From the NCBI GenBank assembly GCA_945952315.1, contig CAMFIE010000002.1, positions 248,001-312,000 of the forward strand: DNA of 64,000 nucleotides. The letters run 5' to 3'. The position numbers and the translations under genes are program-made. Origin of the DNA: an uncultured Rhizobium sp. Lineage in GTDB: Bacteria > Pseudomonadota > Alphaproteobacteria > Rhizobiales > Rhizobiaceae. Of the stretch, positions 25,767-35,098 are shown piece by piece (position 1 is the stretch's first letter; the number at the start of each line of letters is the position of its first letter). The notes below the pieces were generated by a model, which saw nothing but the letters and a program-made list of their open reading frames with translations, searched no databases and was not told the DNA's origin.

Positions 25767-28700
25767 TCACTCCGCCGCCACCTTGAGGCTCATCACCTGG
25801 GTGAGATAGGCGCGAAGGGCTGCGGGTTTGACGGGCTTGTTCTGCAGGCCGATGCCGTTCTTTTCGGCCTCGGCGCGTACTTCGGGCGTGCGGTCGGCGG
25901 TGACGAGCAGGCCCGGCAGTTGCTGGCGGAAGATCGAGCGCAGTTCGAGGATTGCCTCGATGCCGTCGCCGTCATCCAGATGATAATCGGCAATCACCAG
26001 ATCAGGTGCGGAACTGTCTGCAGAGAATGCCTGCACATCGGCAAGCGAAGCGGCGGTCATGACCGTGCAGCCCCAGCCGGAGATCAGCATCTGCATGCCT
26101 TCGAGAATGCGCGGTTCGTTGTCGATGCACAGGACCCGGATGCCGGAAAGCGCCTTGGGCGCGGCGGTTGTGGGGCCGGGCACGGGGGCGGCAGCGCTTG
26201 CGGGTTTGGCTTCTGCAAGCGGCAGCGAGACGCGGAAGGTCGTTCCCTTGCCGGGTGTCGAGGAGAGATCAACCGGCGTGTTCAGCACCCGCGCGATACG
26301 GTCGACGATGGACAAACCGAGCCCGAGACCCGACGCCGTCTTTGCCCCTTCGTCCAGCCGGGCAAATTCCTTGAAGACCGTGCGGAATTTTGACGACGGA
26401 ATGCCGATGCCGCTGTCCATCACCTCGACCACGACGCGGTTGCCCCGCTTGCGCGCACCCACCAGCACCTTGCCGCTCAGCGTATACTTGATCGCGTTCG
26501 ACACCAGATTCTGGATCAGGCGGCGAAGCAGGTTCGGGTCGGAACGCACGATGGCCGTCGTCGGCATCACCACCAGTTTCAGGTTCTTCTCACGCGCCAT
26601 CGGCGCAAAATCGGTTTCGATGCGCGATAGAAGATCGGCAAGCGGCACGGTCGAGAAGCGCGGCTTCATCGCGCCGGTATCCAGCCGCGAAATATCGAGA
26701 ACGGCGCCAAGGATGGTTTCGACCGATTCCAGCGCGCTGTCGATATTGCGCGCGAGCGTCGAGTTTTCGTTTTCCTCCATCCGCTCCACCAGCGCGGAGG
26801 AATAGAGCCGGGCGGCATTGAGCGGCTGGAGAATATCGTGACCGGCGGCGGCAAAGAAGCGCGTCTTGCCGAGGTTTGCCTCATCGGCGGCCGCGCGGGC
26901 TTCGGCAAGCTCCTGGTTCACGCGGGTGAGTTCGCCGGTGCGTTCGGCAACCCGCTGCTCCAGCGTTTCATTGGCCTGGATCAGCGCCTGGTCGGCTGCC
27001 ACCTGCTGGGTAATGTCGGTGAAGGTCGCGACAATGCCCTTGTCGGTCAGAACGTTGGAGCGCACTTCGATGATGCGCTCGCCGCCGGAAAGCTCCAGCC
27101 GGAACGGCTTGTCGCCAGTGGCGAAACTGATCAGGATCTCGTCTTGCGCGGCAGGCGTGATATCGCCCCGCTCGGCCAGCATGTCGAGGATGGAGGTGAG
27201 CGGGAAGCCAACCTGTCCCGCAGTTTCCGGCAGGTCCAGCAGGGTGCGGAAGCGGCGGTTCCAGATGGTCAGCTGGTTCTGGCTGTCAAAGACGGCAATG
27301 CCCTGATCCATCTGCGAAAGCGCGGTCTGCAGCATGTCCTGATTGTATTGCAGCGCCTCCGAGGCCTGGTCGAGCAGCCAGGCGGTATCGGCGCTCGCAT
27401 CCTCCACCTTCTGCAGGATGAGGGAAAGCACGAGGCGCGCCGACGAGGAGCCGATCGCCGATCCGAGCAACTGTTCGGAATAGTGGATCAGTGCCATGTC
27501 GGCGGGCTGGTTGTCCTCCAGCGTTCGGCCTGCCTGCCGCTCGAAGGTCTGCAGCGAGCGGCGCATGCGCTCCTCGCCGAGATAGCGGGCAATCGCCGTC
27601 TTCAGATCGCCGACGGATACGCGGGTCTTCCAGCTGCGGGTCGCAAATTGCGAGCGCGAATGACGCTTGACGAAAATGCCTGCCTGAATGCGCTCGACCG
27701 GCTTCAGGTTGCGGCTCATCGATCCCATGATGAAGGCGGCGCTGTTCAAAAGCAGGCTGAGCACGGTTGCGTTGACCAGCGGGTCCGATCCTTGCGCAAA
27801 CAGCGAGACGCCGGGAAACAGGAAGGAGAGGATCGCCGACGACATGCCGGAATAATCCGGTCCGCCAAGGCTAGGCAGGAACAGAAGATAGGCCCAGACC
27901 ACAAAGCCGGTGACCATGCCCGCCAGCGCGCCGCGCGCATTGGCCCGCCGCCAGATCATGCCGCCGAGCAGGGAAGGCGCGATCTGCGAAATGCAGGTGA
28001 AGGCAAGCAGACCGATGGAGACGAGGCTCGAGGCCGCGTCCGTGGAGCGGTAATAGGCATAGCCGAGCAGCATCACCGCAAAGATCGCCATGCGGCGGAT
28101 GCGCAGCACCACCTTGCCGAAATCGCGCCGTTCGCTGGAGCGGGCAAACAGGCTGCGCTGCAGGAAGGCGGGCATGATGATGTCATTGGAAATCATGATG
28201 GCGAGCGCCACGCTTTCCACCACCACCATGGCCGTTGCCGCCGAAAAGCCGCCGATGAAGGTGATCAGCGACACCAGATTGTAACCGGCCGACAAGGGCA
28301 GCGTCAGCACATAGACATCCGCATCACCCGAGCCGCCAAAGGTCATCAGGCCAGCCGCCGCAACCGGAATGACAAAGAGGTTGATCGCCACCAGATAGGC
28401 GGGAAAGAGATAGCGCGCGGTCTTCAGTTCGTCCGGATGGCGGTTTTCCACCACCGTTACATGGAACTGCCGGGGCAGGAACAGGATCGCAAAACCGGAG
28501 GTGACGATCAGCACCAGCCAGCGCGACAGCGGCGTTTCATGGCTCATCGCCTCGATCACGAGCGAATTGGTCGCCGCCCGGTTCCAGAGATCGGAGGGGC
28601 CATCGAAGATGAAATAGGTGACGGTGAGACCAACCGTGAGGAAGGCCAGTAGCTTGACCACCGATTCCATCGCAATCGCCAGGATCAGCCCGTCCTGATG

Positions 28701-29267
28701 CTCGGTCGCATCCGTATGGCGGGTGCCGAAGATGGCCGCAAAGCAGGCAAGCACGAAGGCGACGATCAGCGGCATGTCGATGAAATGCAGATTGCCGATG
28801 CCGATGCCATAGGCCTTCGGATCAACCATCACCGCAACCGTGCTGGAGACGGCCTTCAGCTGCAGCGCGATGTAGGGAATCGCGCTCATCAGCGAGATCA
28901 GCGCGACAATGCCCGCCACGGACGAGTTCTTGCCATAGCGCGCGCCCATGAAATCCGGGATCGAGGTGATCTTCTCGCTCTTGGCAATTTCGGTGATGCG
29001 GCGCAAAAGCGGCATGCCGAGCGTGAAGACCAGGATCGCGCCGATATAGATGGAGAAGAATTCAAAGCCGCGCACGGCGGCAAGACCGACACCGCCGAAA
29101 TAGGTCCAGGACGTGCAATAGACGGCAAGGCTGAGCGCATAGACCAGCGGGCGGCCATTGGTGGGGGGGCCCTTCCTGCGGCGCAGCCGGTCTCCATAAC
29201 TTGCGACCGCAAAAAGCAGCAGCAAATAGCCGATCGACGACCCGAAAATGACCCATCCTGGCAACAT
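25767..29267 (-). CDS. Hybrid sensor histidine kinase with N-terminal sodium:solute symporter domain
   Basis: A protein of about 1166 residues. Residues 1 to about 510 form a twelve-plus-helix sodium:solute symporter domain that probably senses or carries a small solute. A PAS region lies at about 655-745 and a coiled linker follows. The histidine kinase core has the H-box AAAGHDILQPL at about residue 807, N-box LVSNAIKYT, and the ATP-lid motifs DSGIGI and GLGLGLSI. A C-terminal receiver follows with the phospho-acceptor Asp in IADYHLDDGDG near 1096. This is the CrbS/NahK-like class that controls carbon-source use, often acetate, through a LuxR-type regulator; such a regulator is at 4641-5288. 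The start at 29267 has GAGG upstream; ATG 29288 is an alternative. Confidence 0.92.
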   Translation of the reverse strand: MLPGWVIFGSSIGYLLLLFAVASYGDRLRRRKGPPTNGRPLVYALSLAVYCTSWTYFGGVGLAAVRGFEFFSIYIGAILVFTLGMPLLRRITEIAKSEKITSIPDFMGARYGKNSSVAGIVALISLMSAIPYIALQLKAVSSTVAVMVDPKAYGIGIGNLHFIDMPLIVAFVLACFAAIFGTRHTDATEHQDGLILAIAMESVVKLLAFLTVGLTVTYFIFDGPSDLWNRAATNSLVIEAMSHETPLSRWLVLIVTSGFAILFLPRQFHVTVVENRHPDELKTARYLFPAYLVAINLFVIPVAAAGLMTFGGSGDADVYVLTLPLSAGYNLVSLITFIGGFSAATAMVVVESVALAIMISNDIIMPAFLQRSLFARSSERRDFGKVVLRIRRMAIFAVMLLGYAYYRSTDAASSLVSIGLLAFTCISQIAPSLLGGMIWRRANARGALAGMVTGFVVWAYLLFLPSLGGPDYSGMSSAILSFLFPGVSLFAQGSDPLVNATVLSLLLNSAAFIMGSMSRNLKPVERIQAGIFVKRHSRSQFATRSWKTRVSVGDLKTAIARYLGEERMRRSLQTFERQAGRTLEDNQPADMALIHYSEQLLGSAIGSSSARLVLSLILQKVEDASADTAWLLDQASEALQYNQDMLQTALSQMDQGIAVFDSQNQLTIWNRRFRTLLDLPETAGQVGFPLTSILDMLAERGDITPAAQDEILISFATGDKPFRLELSGGERIIEVRSNVLTDKGIVATFTDITQQVAADQALIQANETLEQRVAERTGELTRVNQELAEARAAADEANLGKTRFFAAAGHDILQPLNAARLYSSALVERMEENENSTLARNIDSALESVETILGAVLDISRLDTGAMKPRFSTVPLADLLSRIETDFAPMAREKNLKLVVMPTTAIVRSDPNLLRRLIQNLVSNAIKYTLSGKVLVGARKRGNRVVVEVMDSGIGIPSSKFRTVFKEFARLDEGAKTASGLGLGLSIVDRIARVLNTPVDLSSTPGKGTTFRVSLPLAEAKPASAAAPVPGPTTAAPKALSGIRVLCIDNEPRILEGMQMLISGWGCTVMTAASLADVQAFSADSSAPDLVIADYHLDDGDGIEAILELRSIFRQQLPGLLVTADRTPEVRAEAEKNGIGLQNKPVKPAALRAYLTQVMSLKVAAE

Positions 29268-29513
29268 GGCGACCTCGGCCCCGGTCATGCGATCACGCCC
29301 GGGCCGAAAAAGGATAGGGGAAAAGTCACGCCGGTTAAACCGGGCAGGCCTTGTACCATAGTTCTATCCCTTTGTTCGCACTTGCTTTCCTGCATACATA
29401 AACAAACCTCGCCAACCATCGTTAACGGCTCTTTAAAATTGTAAATTATCGGGTATTAGTTATGCAACACAACCAAGTGGCCGATTGTAGAGCCAAAATA
29501 CAGGAGAGGGTTG

Positions 29514-29939
29514 ATGATCCAGGAATTCAAGTCGTTTATCGCGCGTGGAAATGTGGTTGATCTTGCAGTCGGTGTGATGATCGGTGGGGCCTTCGGGGCG
29601 ATCGTCACCTCGCTGGTGAACGACATCATCACCCCGATCGTCAGCCTTGTCGCCGGCAGCGTGGACTTCTCCAACTATTTCATTCCGCTGAGCTCGAAGG
29701 TAACCGCGACCACGCTCGCTGCCGCCAAGGAACAGGGCGCCGTCATCGCTTACGGCAGCTTCCTTACCATCGTGATCAACTTCCTCATCCTCGCCTGGAT
29801 CATCTTCCTGATGGTCAAGGGCATCGCCCGTCTTCAGCGCGAAGAACAGGCTGCCCCGGCACCGGCTGAACCGGCTCCGGTTCCGGCAGACGTACAGCTG
29901 CTCACCGAAATCCGCGACCTTCTGAAGACGAAGGGCTGA
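29514..29939 (+). CDS. mscL: Large-conductance mechanosensitive channel MscL
   Basis: A 141-residue inner-membrane channel subunit that opens under membrane tension to release solutes on hypo-osmotic shock. The sequence shows the N-terminal amphipathic helix ([20 protein letters not shown]), the pore-lining TM1 with [20 protein letters not shown], a periplasmic loop, TM2 ([20 protein letters not shown]), and the C-terminal helical bundle after a Pro/Ala linker. Family length is about 135-145, so it is complete. ATG 29514 is supported by CAGGAGAG. It is monocistronic, with a strong terminator after the stop. Confidence 0.97.
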   Translation: MIQEFKSFIARGNVVDLAVGVMIGGAFGAIVTSLVNDIITPIVSLVAGSVDFSNYFIPLSSKVTATTLAAAKEQGAVIAYGSFLTIVINFLILAWIIFLMVKGIARLQREEQAAPAPAEPAPVPADVQLLTEIRDLLKTKG

Positions 29940-29944
29940 TTTCT

Positions 29945-29984
29945 GGCCGGGCAGTGTCGCCATTCTGGCGCTGCCCGGCCTTCC
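29945..29984 (+). terminator. Terminator hairpin after mscL
   Basis: GGCCGGGCAG (29945-29954) pairs perfectly with CTGCCCGGCC (29971-29980), and an inner CGCC/GGCG extends the structure. The T tract is short (CTTCCC), so efficiency is uncertain. Confidence 0.65.
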
Positions 29985-30089
29985 CACCCGGGTGTCCATC
30001 ACCCAAACCTATTCATTCCTCACGCGAAGTCATGGGATTTTCGCAAGCGAACCGGCTAGAAAGGCTGTGTTGCAGTTGAGGGGAAGGTC

Positions 30090-31259
30090 ATGACATCCAT
30101 CGCACAATTGAGCCCGCGTTCACTCGAAGCGCCCGAAAGCGGCATTGTCGAGGTGGTCAACTATGCGCGCGGTCGCGAGGGATTGATCCCGCTCTGGGTG
30201 GGCGAGGGCGACAGCCCCACGCCCGGCTTCATCAGCGATGCGGCGGTTGCCTCCCTTCAGGCGGGCGAAACCTTCTATACCTGGCAGCGGGGTATACCGC
30301 CGCTGAGACAGGCGCTTGCCGATTATTATGCCCGCCATTTCGGGGCCACCCTCTCGCCGGAACATTTCTATGTGGTTGCCTCCGGCATGCAGGCGATCAC
30401 GCTCGGGCTTCAGGCCGCCGTCTCGCCGGGGGATGAGGTGGTCTATCTCACGCCCGCCTGGCCGAATTTCGCTGCCGCCGCCGCCCTGACCGGCGCGATC
30501 CCCAAGGCCGTGGAACTGACCTTTTCCGGTGGCCGCTGGCATGTGGACCTGGACCGGCTGAAAGCCGCGATCACGCCGAAAACCAGGCTTCTCTTCATCA
30601 ACACGCCCTCCAATCCGACCGGCTGGACCGCAACGCGGGAAGACCTCGCCGCGATCCTCGGCCTCGCCCGCGAGCTCGGCCTCTGGATCATGGCGGATGA
30701 AATCTATGCGCTCTATCATTATGGCAAAGCGGCCCGGGCGCCATCGTTCCTCGACGTGATGGAGCCGGAAGACCGCATTCTCTTCGTCAATTCCTTCTCG
30801 AAGAACTGGTCGATGACCGGCTGGCGCGTCGGCTGGATCGTGGCTCCGCCGGAAACCGGGCAGCTTTTTGAAAACCTCATCCAGTATTCCACCTCCGGTG
30901 TTGCCCAGTTCGTGCAGCGCGGCGCCGTCGAGGCATTGAACGCGGGCGACCGCTTCCTGCAATCCAATATCGACAAGGCAAGACAGTCCCGCGATATTCT
31001 CTGCGATGCGCTTTCCGCCACCAACCGGGTGGAAACGGAACGGCCGGATGGCGCGCTCTATGCCTTCCTGAAGATCGATGGCGTGACCGACAGCCGGGCA
31101 ACAGCCATCGACATTGTCGACAAGACGCTGGTCGGCCTTGCGCCGGGCACGGCCTTCGGACCGGGTGGAGCACCCTTCATGCGCGCCTGCTTCCTGCGGG
31201 ATCCGAAGATGATCGAGATCGCGGCGGACAGGCTCTCCACCTATATTCGCAATCTGTGA
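30090..31259 (+). CDS. Class I/II PLP-dependent aminotransferase
   Basis: A 389-residue fold-type I aminotransferase of the AspC-like group. Visible features are the substrate/PLP region IPLWVGEGDSPTPGF, the aromatic-stacking segment FYVVASGMQAITLGLQAA, FINTPSNPTGWTATRE with the PLP-contacting Asn, IMADEIYALYHYG with the PLP-ring Asp, the Schiff-base lysine in SFSKNWSMTGWRVGW, and GVAQFVQRGAVEAL near the end. Substrate specificity cannot be read from the sequence; pyruvate, aspartate or tyrosine-type substrates are all possible. GAGGGGAAGG lies before the ATG. It is a single gene, with the galE promoter region following. Confidence 0.93.
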   Translation: MTSIAQLSPRSLEAPESGIVEVVNYARGREGLIPLWVGEGDSPTPGFISDAAVASLQAGETFYTWQRGIPPLRQALADYYARHFGATLSPEHFYVVASGMQAITLGLQAAVSPGDEVVYLTPAWPNFAAAAALTGAIPKAVELTFSGGRWHVDLDRLKAAITPKTRLLFINTPSNPTGWTATREDLAAILGLARELGLWIMADEIYALYHYGKAARAPSFLDVMEPEDRILFVNSFSKNWSMTGWRVGWIVAPPETGQLFENLIQYSTSGVAQFVQRGAVEALNAGDRFLQSNIDKARQSRDILCDALSATNRVETERPDGALYAFLKIDGVTDSRATAIDIVDKTLVGLAPGTAFGPGGAPFMRACFLRDPKMIEIAADRLSTYIRNL

Positions 31260-31449
31260 AAAGACAAGGAAAAGGCGATTTTTCCCGGATCCGGACAGGT
31301 TCGATAAAATTTGAATCAATGCCGAAAGCAAGCCCTAACCACAGATCACGAAGACTGACCCGAAACGGGCCAAAACGTAGCTTTGATAACCAATTGGAGA
31401 GGGCTTGGATGGCTTGATCTTCCCAAAACAAGAACAGGGAAGAAAAGTC

Positions 31450-32481
31450 ATGGCAGTTCTGGTCACCGGCGGAGCGGGCTATATCGGAAGTCACATGGTC
31501 TGGGCCTTGCTGGATGCGGGCGAAGACGTGGTGGTCGTTGACCGCCTGTCCACGGGGTTCCGCTGGGCAGTGGCACCGGAGGCACGCTTCTATCTCGGCG
31601 ATGTCGGCGATGAGGCCCTGCTTCAGCAGATATTCGCTGAAAACGAGATCAGCGAAATCATCCACTTTGCCGGTTCGGCCGTGGTGCCGGAATCGATTGT
31701 CAAACCGCTTTCCTACTACGAGAACAACACCGGCAAGACGCGGGCCCTGCTTGCCGCTGCCCTTGCTGCCGGTATCCGGCATTTCATCTTCTCCTCGACG
31801 GCTGCCGTCTATGGCTCGAACGGCGTGGACCGGCCGATCCGGGAAAGCGATCCGCTCGCCCCGCAGACGCCCTATGGCCTTTCCAAGCTGATGTCGGAAA
31901 TGATGTTGCAGGATTCGGCCCATGCCCATGATCTGCGCTATGTGGCGCTGCGATACTTCAATGTGGCGGGGGCCGATCCGGACCTGCGTACCGGCCAGTC
32001 CACCGCCAATGCCACCCATCTGATCAAGGCCGCGGTGGAAACCGCGCTTGGCAAGCGCCGCAAGATCGATGTCTTCGGCACCGACTATCCAACCCATGAC
32101 GGCACCGGCGTGCGGGATTTCATCCACGTATCCGATCTGGTTCAGGCCCATATGGCAGCACTTCGCTATCTGCGTGACGGCGGCGAGCCGCTGGTTGCCA
32201 ATTGCGGCTACGGCCGGGGTTATTCGGTACTCGATGTGCTCTCTGCCGTGATGGAGGAAAGTGGCCGCCGGTTCGAGGTCAACTATCTGCCGCGCCGCGA
32301 AGGGGATCTTGCAAGCGTCATCGCCGACAGCTCGCTGCTGCGCCACCGGCTGGACTGGACCCCGCGTTTCATGGGCATCCATGATATCGTGCGCACCGCG
32401 CTTGAATGGGACATGCTGCTCACAAGGCGCAACAATTACAGCGTCACGGCGATGCACCAGCGGCTTGCCGCCCATTTCTGA
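31450..32481 (+). CDS. galE: UDP-glucose 4-epimerase
   Basis: A 343-residue short-chain dehydrogenase/reductase that interconverts UDP-glucose and UDP-galactose for polysaccharide synthesis (the rhizobial exoB function). The NAD-binding motif VTGGAGYIGSHMVWAL begins at residue 5, VDRLSTGFRWAV follows, the catalytic Ser lies in FSSTAAVYG and the Y-x3-K motif in YGLSKLMSEMM, and DYPTHDGTGVRDFIHVSDLV is diagnostic for GalE. The ATG at 31450 begins directly before the Rossmann motif; the frame back to 31405 is not needed. It opens the surface-sugar region, separated by 187 bp from rfbF. Confidence 0.95.
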   Translation: MAVLVTGGAGYIGSHMVWALLDAGEDVVVVDRLSTGFRWAVAPEARFYLGDVGDEALLQQIFAENEISEIIHFAGSAVVPESIVKPLSYYENNTGKTRALLAAALAAGIRHFIFSSTAAVYGSNGVDRPIRESDPLAPQTPYGLSKLMSEMMLQDSAHAHDLRYVALRYFNVAGADPDLRTGQSTANATHLIKAAVETALGKRRKIDVFGTDYPTHDGTGVRDFIHVSDLVQAHMAALRYLRDGGEPLVANCGYGRGYSVLDVLSAVMEESGRRFEVNYLPRREGDLASVIADSSLLRHRLDWTPRFMGIHDIVRTALEWDMLLTRRNNYSVTAMHQRLAAHF

Positions 32482-32668
32482 GCAAATTCGCAACAGGATG
32501 GTTGAAGGCGGGGTGTGAAATCCCGCCTGCTCCAGTTTGAGAACAGTTTCGCGATTTAGTTATCCGGTATGCATGAAAAGACCGGATGGCAGAGGCGATG
32601 ACATTCTTGAACCAGCATGACGGGCAATGCTTGGCCCCGGGCGTCTCTCCATCCCCGGAGGACCTGGC

Positions 32669-33439
32669 ATGAAGGCTGTCATTCTGGCGGGCGGACTGGG
32701 CTCGCGCATTGCCGAAGAGACGCATCTGAAGCCGAAGCCGATGATCGAGATCGGCGGGCGGCCGATCCTCTGGCACATCATGAAACTCTACCACGCGCAT
32801 GGCATCCGCGACTTCATCGTCTGCTGCGGCTTCCGTGGCTATGTGATCAAGGAATATTTCGCCAATTACGGGCTCTACATGTCCGACATGACCTTCGATC
32901 TGGCGGAGAACCGGCTGCAGTTCCACAAGAAGAGTGCGGAAAACTGGCGGGTAACCCTGGTCGATACCGGCGAAAACTCGATGACGGGCGGTCGCCTGAA
33001 GCGGGTCGCAAATTATCTCAAGGACGAGGAAGCCTTCTGCTTCACCTATGGCGACGGCGTTTCCAGCGTCAACATCACCGACACGATCAACTATCACCGC
33101 AGCCATGGACGGCTGGCAACCGTGACGGCGGTTCGCCCGCCCGCCCGCTTCGGCGCCCTGTCTCTGGAAGACGATACGGTGCGCGGCTTTGTCGAAAAGC
33201 CGGAAGGCGAGGGCGGTTTCATCAATGGCGGCTTTTTCGTGCTGTCGCCGAAGGTGATCGACCGGGTGATCGACGATACGACCATCTGGGAGCAGGAGCC
33301 GCTCACCAGCCTCGCCCGTGAGGGCGAACTCAAGGCGTTCTTCCATGAGGGCTTCTGGCAGCCGATGGATACGCTGCGCGACAAGAACCATCTGGAAGCA
33401 CTGTGGAGCAGCGGCAATCCGCCCTGGAAGATCTGGTAA
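32669..33439 (+). CDS. rfbF: Glucose-1-phosphate cytidylyltransferase
   Basis: A 256-residue nucleotidyltransferase that makes CDP-glucose from CTP and glucose-1-phosphate, the entry step to CDP-6-deoxyhexoses. Signature motifs are [50 protein letters not shown], the [17 protein letters not shown] sugar-phosphate site and [16 protein letters not shown] precedes the ATG at 32669. RfbG begins 1 bp after its stop, so it heads a coupled rfbF-rfbG-epimerase-methyltransferase unit. Confidence 0.96.
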   Translation: MKAVILAGGLGSRIAEETHLKPKPMIEIGGRPILWHIMKLYHAHGIRDFIVCCGFRGYVIKEYFANYGLYMSDMTFDLAENRLQFHKKSAENWRVTLVDTGENSMTGGRLKRVANYLKDEEAFCFTYGDGVSSVNITDTINYHRSHGRLATVTAVRPPARFGALSLEDDTVRGFVEKPEGEGGFINGGFFVLSPKVIDRVIDDTTIWEQEPLTSLAREGELKAFFHEGFWQPMDTLRDKNHLEALWSSGNPPWKIW

Positions 33440-33440
33440 G

Positions 33441-34535
33441 ATGGCAAATTCCTCCTTCTGGTACGGAAAGCGCGTTCTCCTCACCGGCCATACCGGCTTC
33501 AAGGGAAGCTGGCTGGCGCTGTGGCTGTCGGAAATGGGCGCCCAGGTTTTCGGCCTGTCGCTGACACCGGCAACCGAGCCGTCGCTGTTCAGGCTGATGC
33601 ATGGCACGCGCTCGCCCGCGAGCGAGGGCATCGTCGATATCCGGGACCGGATCGCGGTTGCGGCGCGGGTGATGGTGACGCGGCCGGATGTGGTGTTTCA
33701 CCTGGCCGCCCAGCCGCTGGTAAGGGCCGGTTACCGGGACCCGATCACCACCTACGAGACCAATGTGCAGGGCACGGTCAACCTGCTCGATGCGCTGCGG
33801 ATCGCACCGGACGTCAAGTCCATCGTCGTCGTCACCACCGACAAGGTCTATGACAATCCGGAAACGGGCGCCGCCTTCCGCGAAAGTGATCCGCTTGGCG
33901 GCCATGATCCCTACAGCGCCAGCAAGGCGGCGGCGGAAGTGGTGACGCAGAGCTATCGCAAGAGCTTTTTCCAGCCGCGTCGGATCGGGCTTGCAACCGC
34001 GCGCGCAGGCAATGTGATCGGCGGCGGCGACTGGGCCGAAGACCGGCTGATCCCGGATGCCTTCCGGGCCTGGTCCTCCGGAACGCCCCTTCAGGTGAGA
34101 AGGCCCGATGCGGTGCGTCCCTGGCAACATGTGCTCGAGCCGCTTCATGGTTATCTGCTGCTTGCCGAGCGACTTTATGATGATCCGGATTTCAGCCCGG
34201 CGGTGAATTTCGGCCCCGATCACACCGCTGCCGCGACGGTGAAGGACATTCTCACCCTCGCCCGCAGCGCCTATGGCAAGGGCGAGACGGATTTTGCAAG
34301 CGTCGAGGAAGGGCCGCATGAGGCAGGCTACCTGATGCTCGACAGCGCGCTGGCCACCGCCCGGCTCGGCTATCAGCCGACCTGGGGGCTCGAGGAAACC
34401 GTGACGCGCACGATGGACTGGTATCGCCGGATGCAGAAAGGCATTTCCGCGCGCAATCTCTGCCTTGCCGATCTGCAGCATTTCGAGGAGCGGCTGGCAC
34501 AGCAACCGCCACCGCTTCGGGAGGCCGCCGGATGA
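33441..34535 (+). CDS. rfbG: CDP-glucose 4,6-dehydratase
   Basis: A 364-residue NAD-dependent dehydratase of the extended SDR family that converts CDP-glucose to CDP-4-keto-6-deoxyglucose. It shows VLLTGHTGFKGSWLALWL for NAD binding, FHLAAQPLVRAGYRDPITTYE, VTTDKVYDNPE with the dehydratase acid/base region, and YSASKAAAEVV containing the Y-x3-K catalytic pair. AGNVIGGGDWAEDRLIPD and VRPWQHVLEPLHGYL are specific to RfbG. It is coupled 1 bp after rfbF and overlaps the epimerase start by 4 bp. No RfbH (3-dehydrase) is encoded nearby, so the keto-sugar is not expected to become a 3,6-dideoxyhexose. Confidence 0.96.
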   Translation: MANSSFWYGKRVLLTGHTGFKGSWLALWLSEMGAQVFGLSLTPATEPSLFRLMHGTRSPASEGIVDIRDRIAVAARVMVTRPDVVFHLAAQPLVRAGYRDPITTYETNVQGTVNLLDALRIAPDVKSIVVVTTDKVYDNPETGAAFRESDPLGGHDPYSASKAAAEVVTQSYRKSFFQPRRIGLATARAGNVIGGGDWAEDRLIPDAFRAWSSGTPLQVRRPDAVRPWQHVLEPLHGYLLLAERLYDDPDFSPAVNFGPDHTAAATVKDILTLARSAYGKGETDFASVEEGPHEAGYLMLDSALATARLGYQPTWGLEETVTRTMDWYRRMQKGISARNLCLADLQHFEERLAQQPPPLREAAG

Positions 34536-35098
34536 GCCTGCGCTTCACGCCTGTCGAAACGGACGGACCGAAGGGGCCGCTGCTCATGGAGCGGCGGCGC
34601 TTTGGCGATCAGCGCGGCCATCTCTCCCGCCTATTCGACATGGAAGAGCTCCTCCTCCTTGGCTGGGACGGACCGGTGGCGCAGGTGAATGAAACCGTGA
34701 CGACCCATGCAGGCACGGTGCGCGGCCTGCATTTCCAGCATTCGCCCTTTGCCGAGATGAAGCTCGTCACCTGCCTGTCCGGACGGATCTTCGATATCGC
34801 GGTCGATCTGCGCCGGGGGTCGCCCACCTTTCTGAGGACGGTAACGGTGGAGCTTTCCGCCGAAAATGGCCGCTCTTTCCTCATTCCGCGCGGGTTTGCC
34901 CATGGCTTTCAGGCTCTCACGGATGACGTGCGGCTGATCTATATCCATTCCGCCCCCTACCGCCCTGAAGCGGAAGCGGGGCTTAATCCGATGGATCCGG
35001 CGCTTGGCATCGGCTGGCCTTTGCCGCCGGTTCATCTTTCCGCGCGCGACGAAAGCCATCCGCTGATCGGTGCGGATTTTACCGGAGTTCAGCCATGA
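34532..35098 (+). CDS. dTDP-4-dehydrorhamnose 3,5-epimerase (RmlC) family protein
   Basis: A 188-residue cupin of the RmlC family. Features include NETVTTHAGTVRGLHFQ with the catalytic His, the segment GRIFDIAVDLRRGSPTF, FLIPRGFAHGFQALTDD with the second His/Asp region, and the closing PYRPEAEAGLNPMDP segment with the candidate proton-donating Tyr. It should epimerise C3 and/or C5 of a 4-keto-6-deoxy sugar; in this operon the substrate is presumably the CDP-sugar from RfbG rather than a dTDP-sugar. Whether it acts at C3, C5 or both is not readable. Both ends overlap neighbours by 4 bp (ATGA). Confidence 0.88.
   Translation: MSLRFTPVETDGPKGPLLMERRRFGDQRGHLSRLFDMEELLLLGWDGPVAQVNETVTTHAGTVRGLHFQHSPFAEMKLVTCLSGRIFDIAVDLRRGSPTFLRTVTVELSAENGRSFLIPRGFAHGFQALTDDVRLIYIHSAPYRPEAEAGLNPMDPALGIGWPLPPVHLSARDESHPLIGADFTGVQP

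Noticed and set aside
26838-28652. Plus-strand open frame of 604 codons opposite the hybrid kinase
   Set aside because: Antisense shadow with no domain signal.
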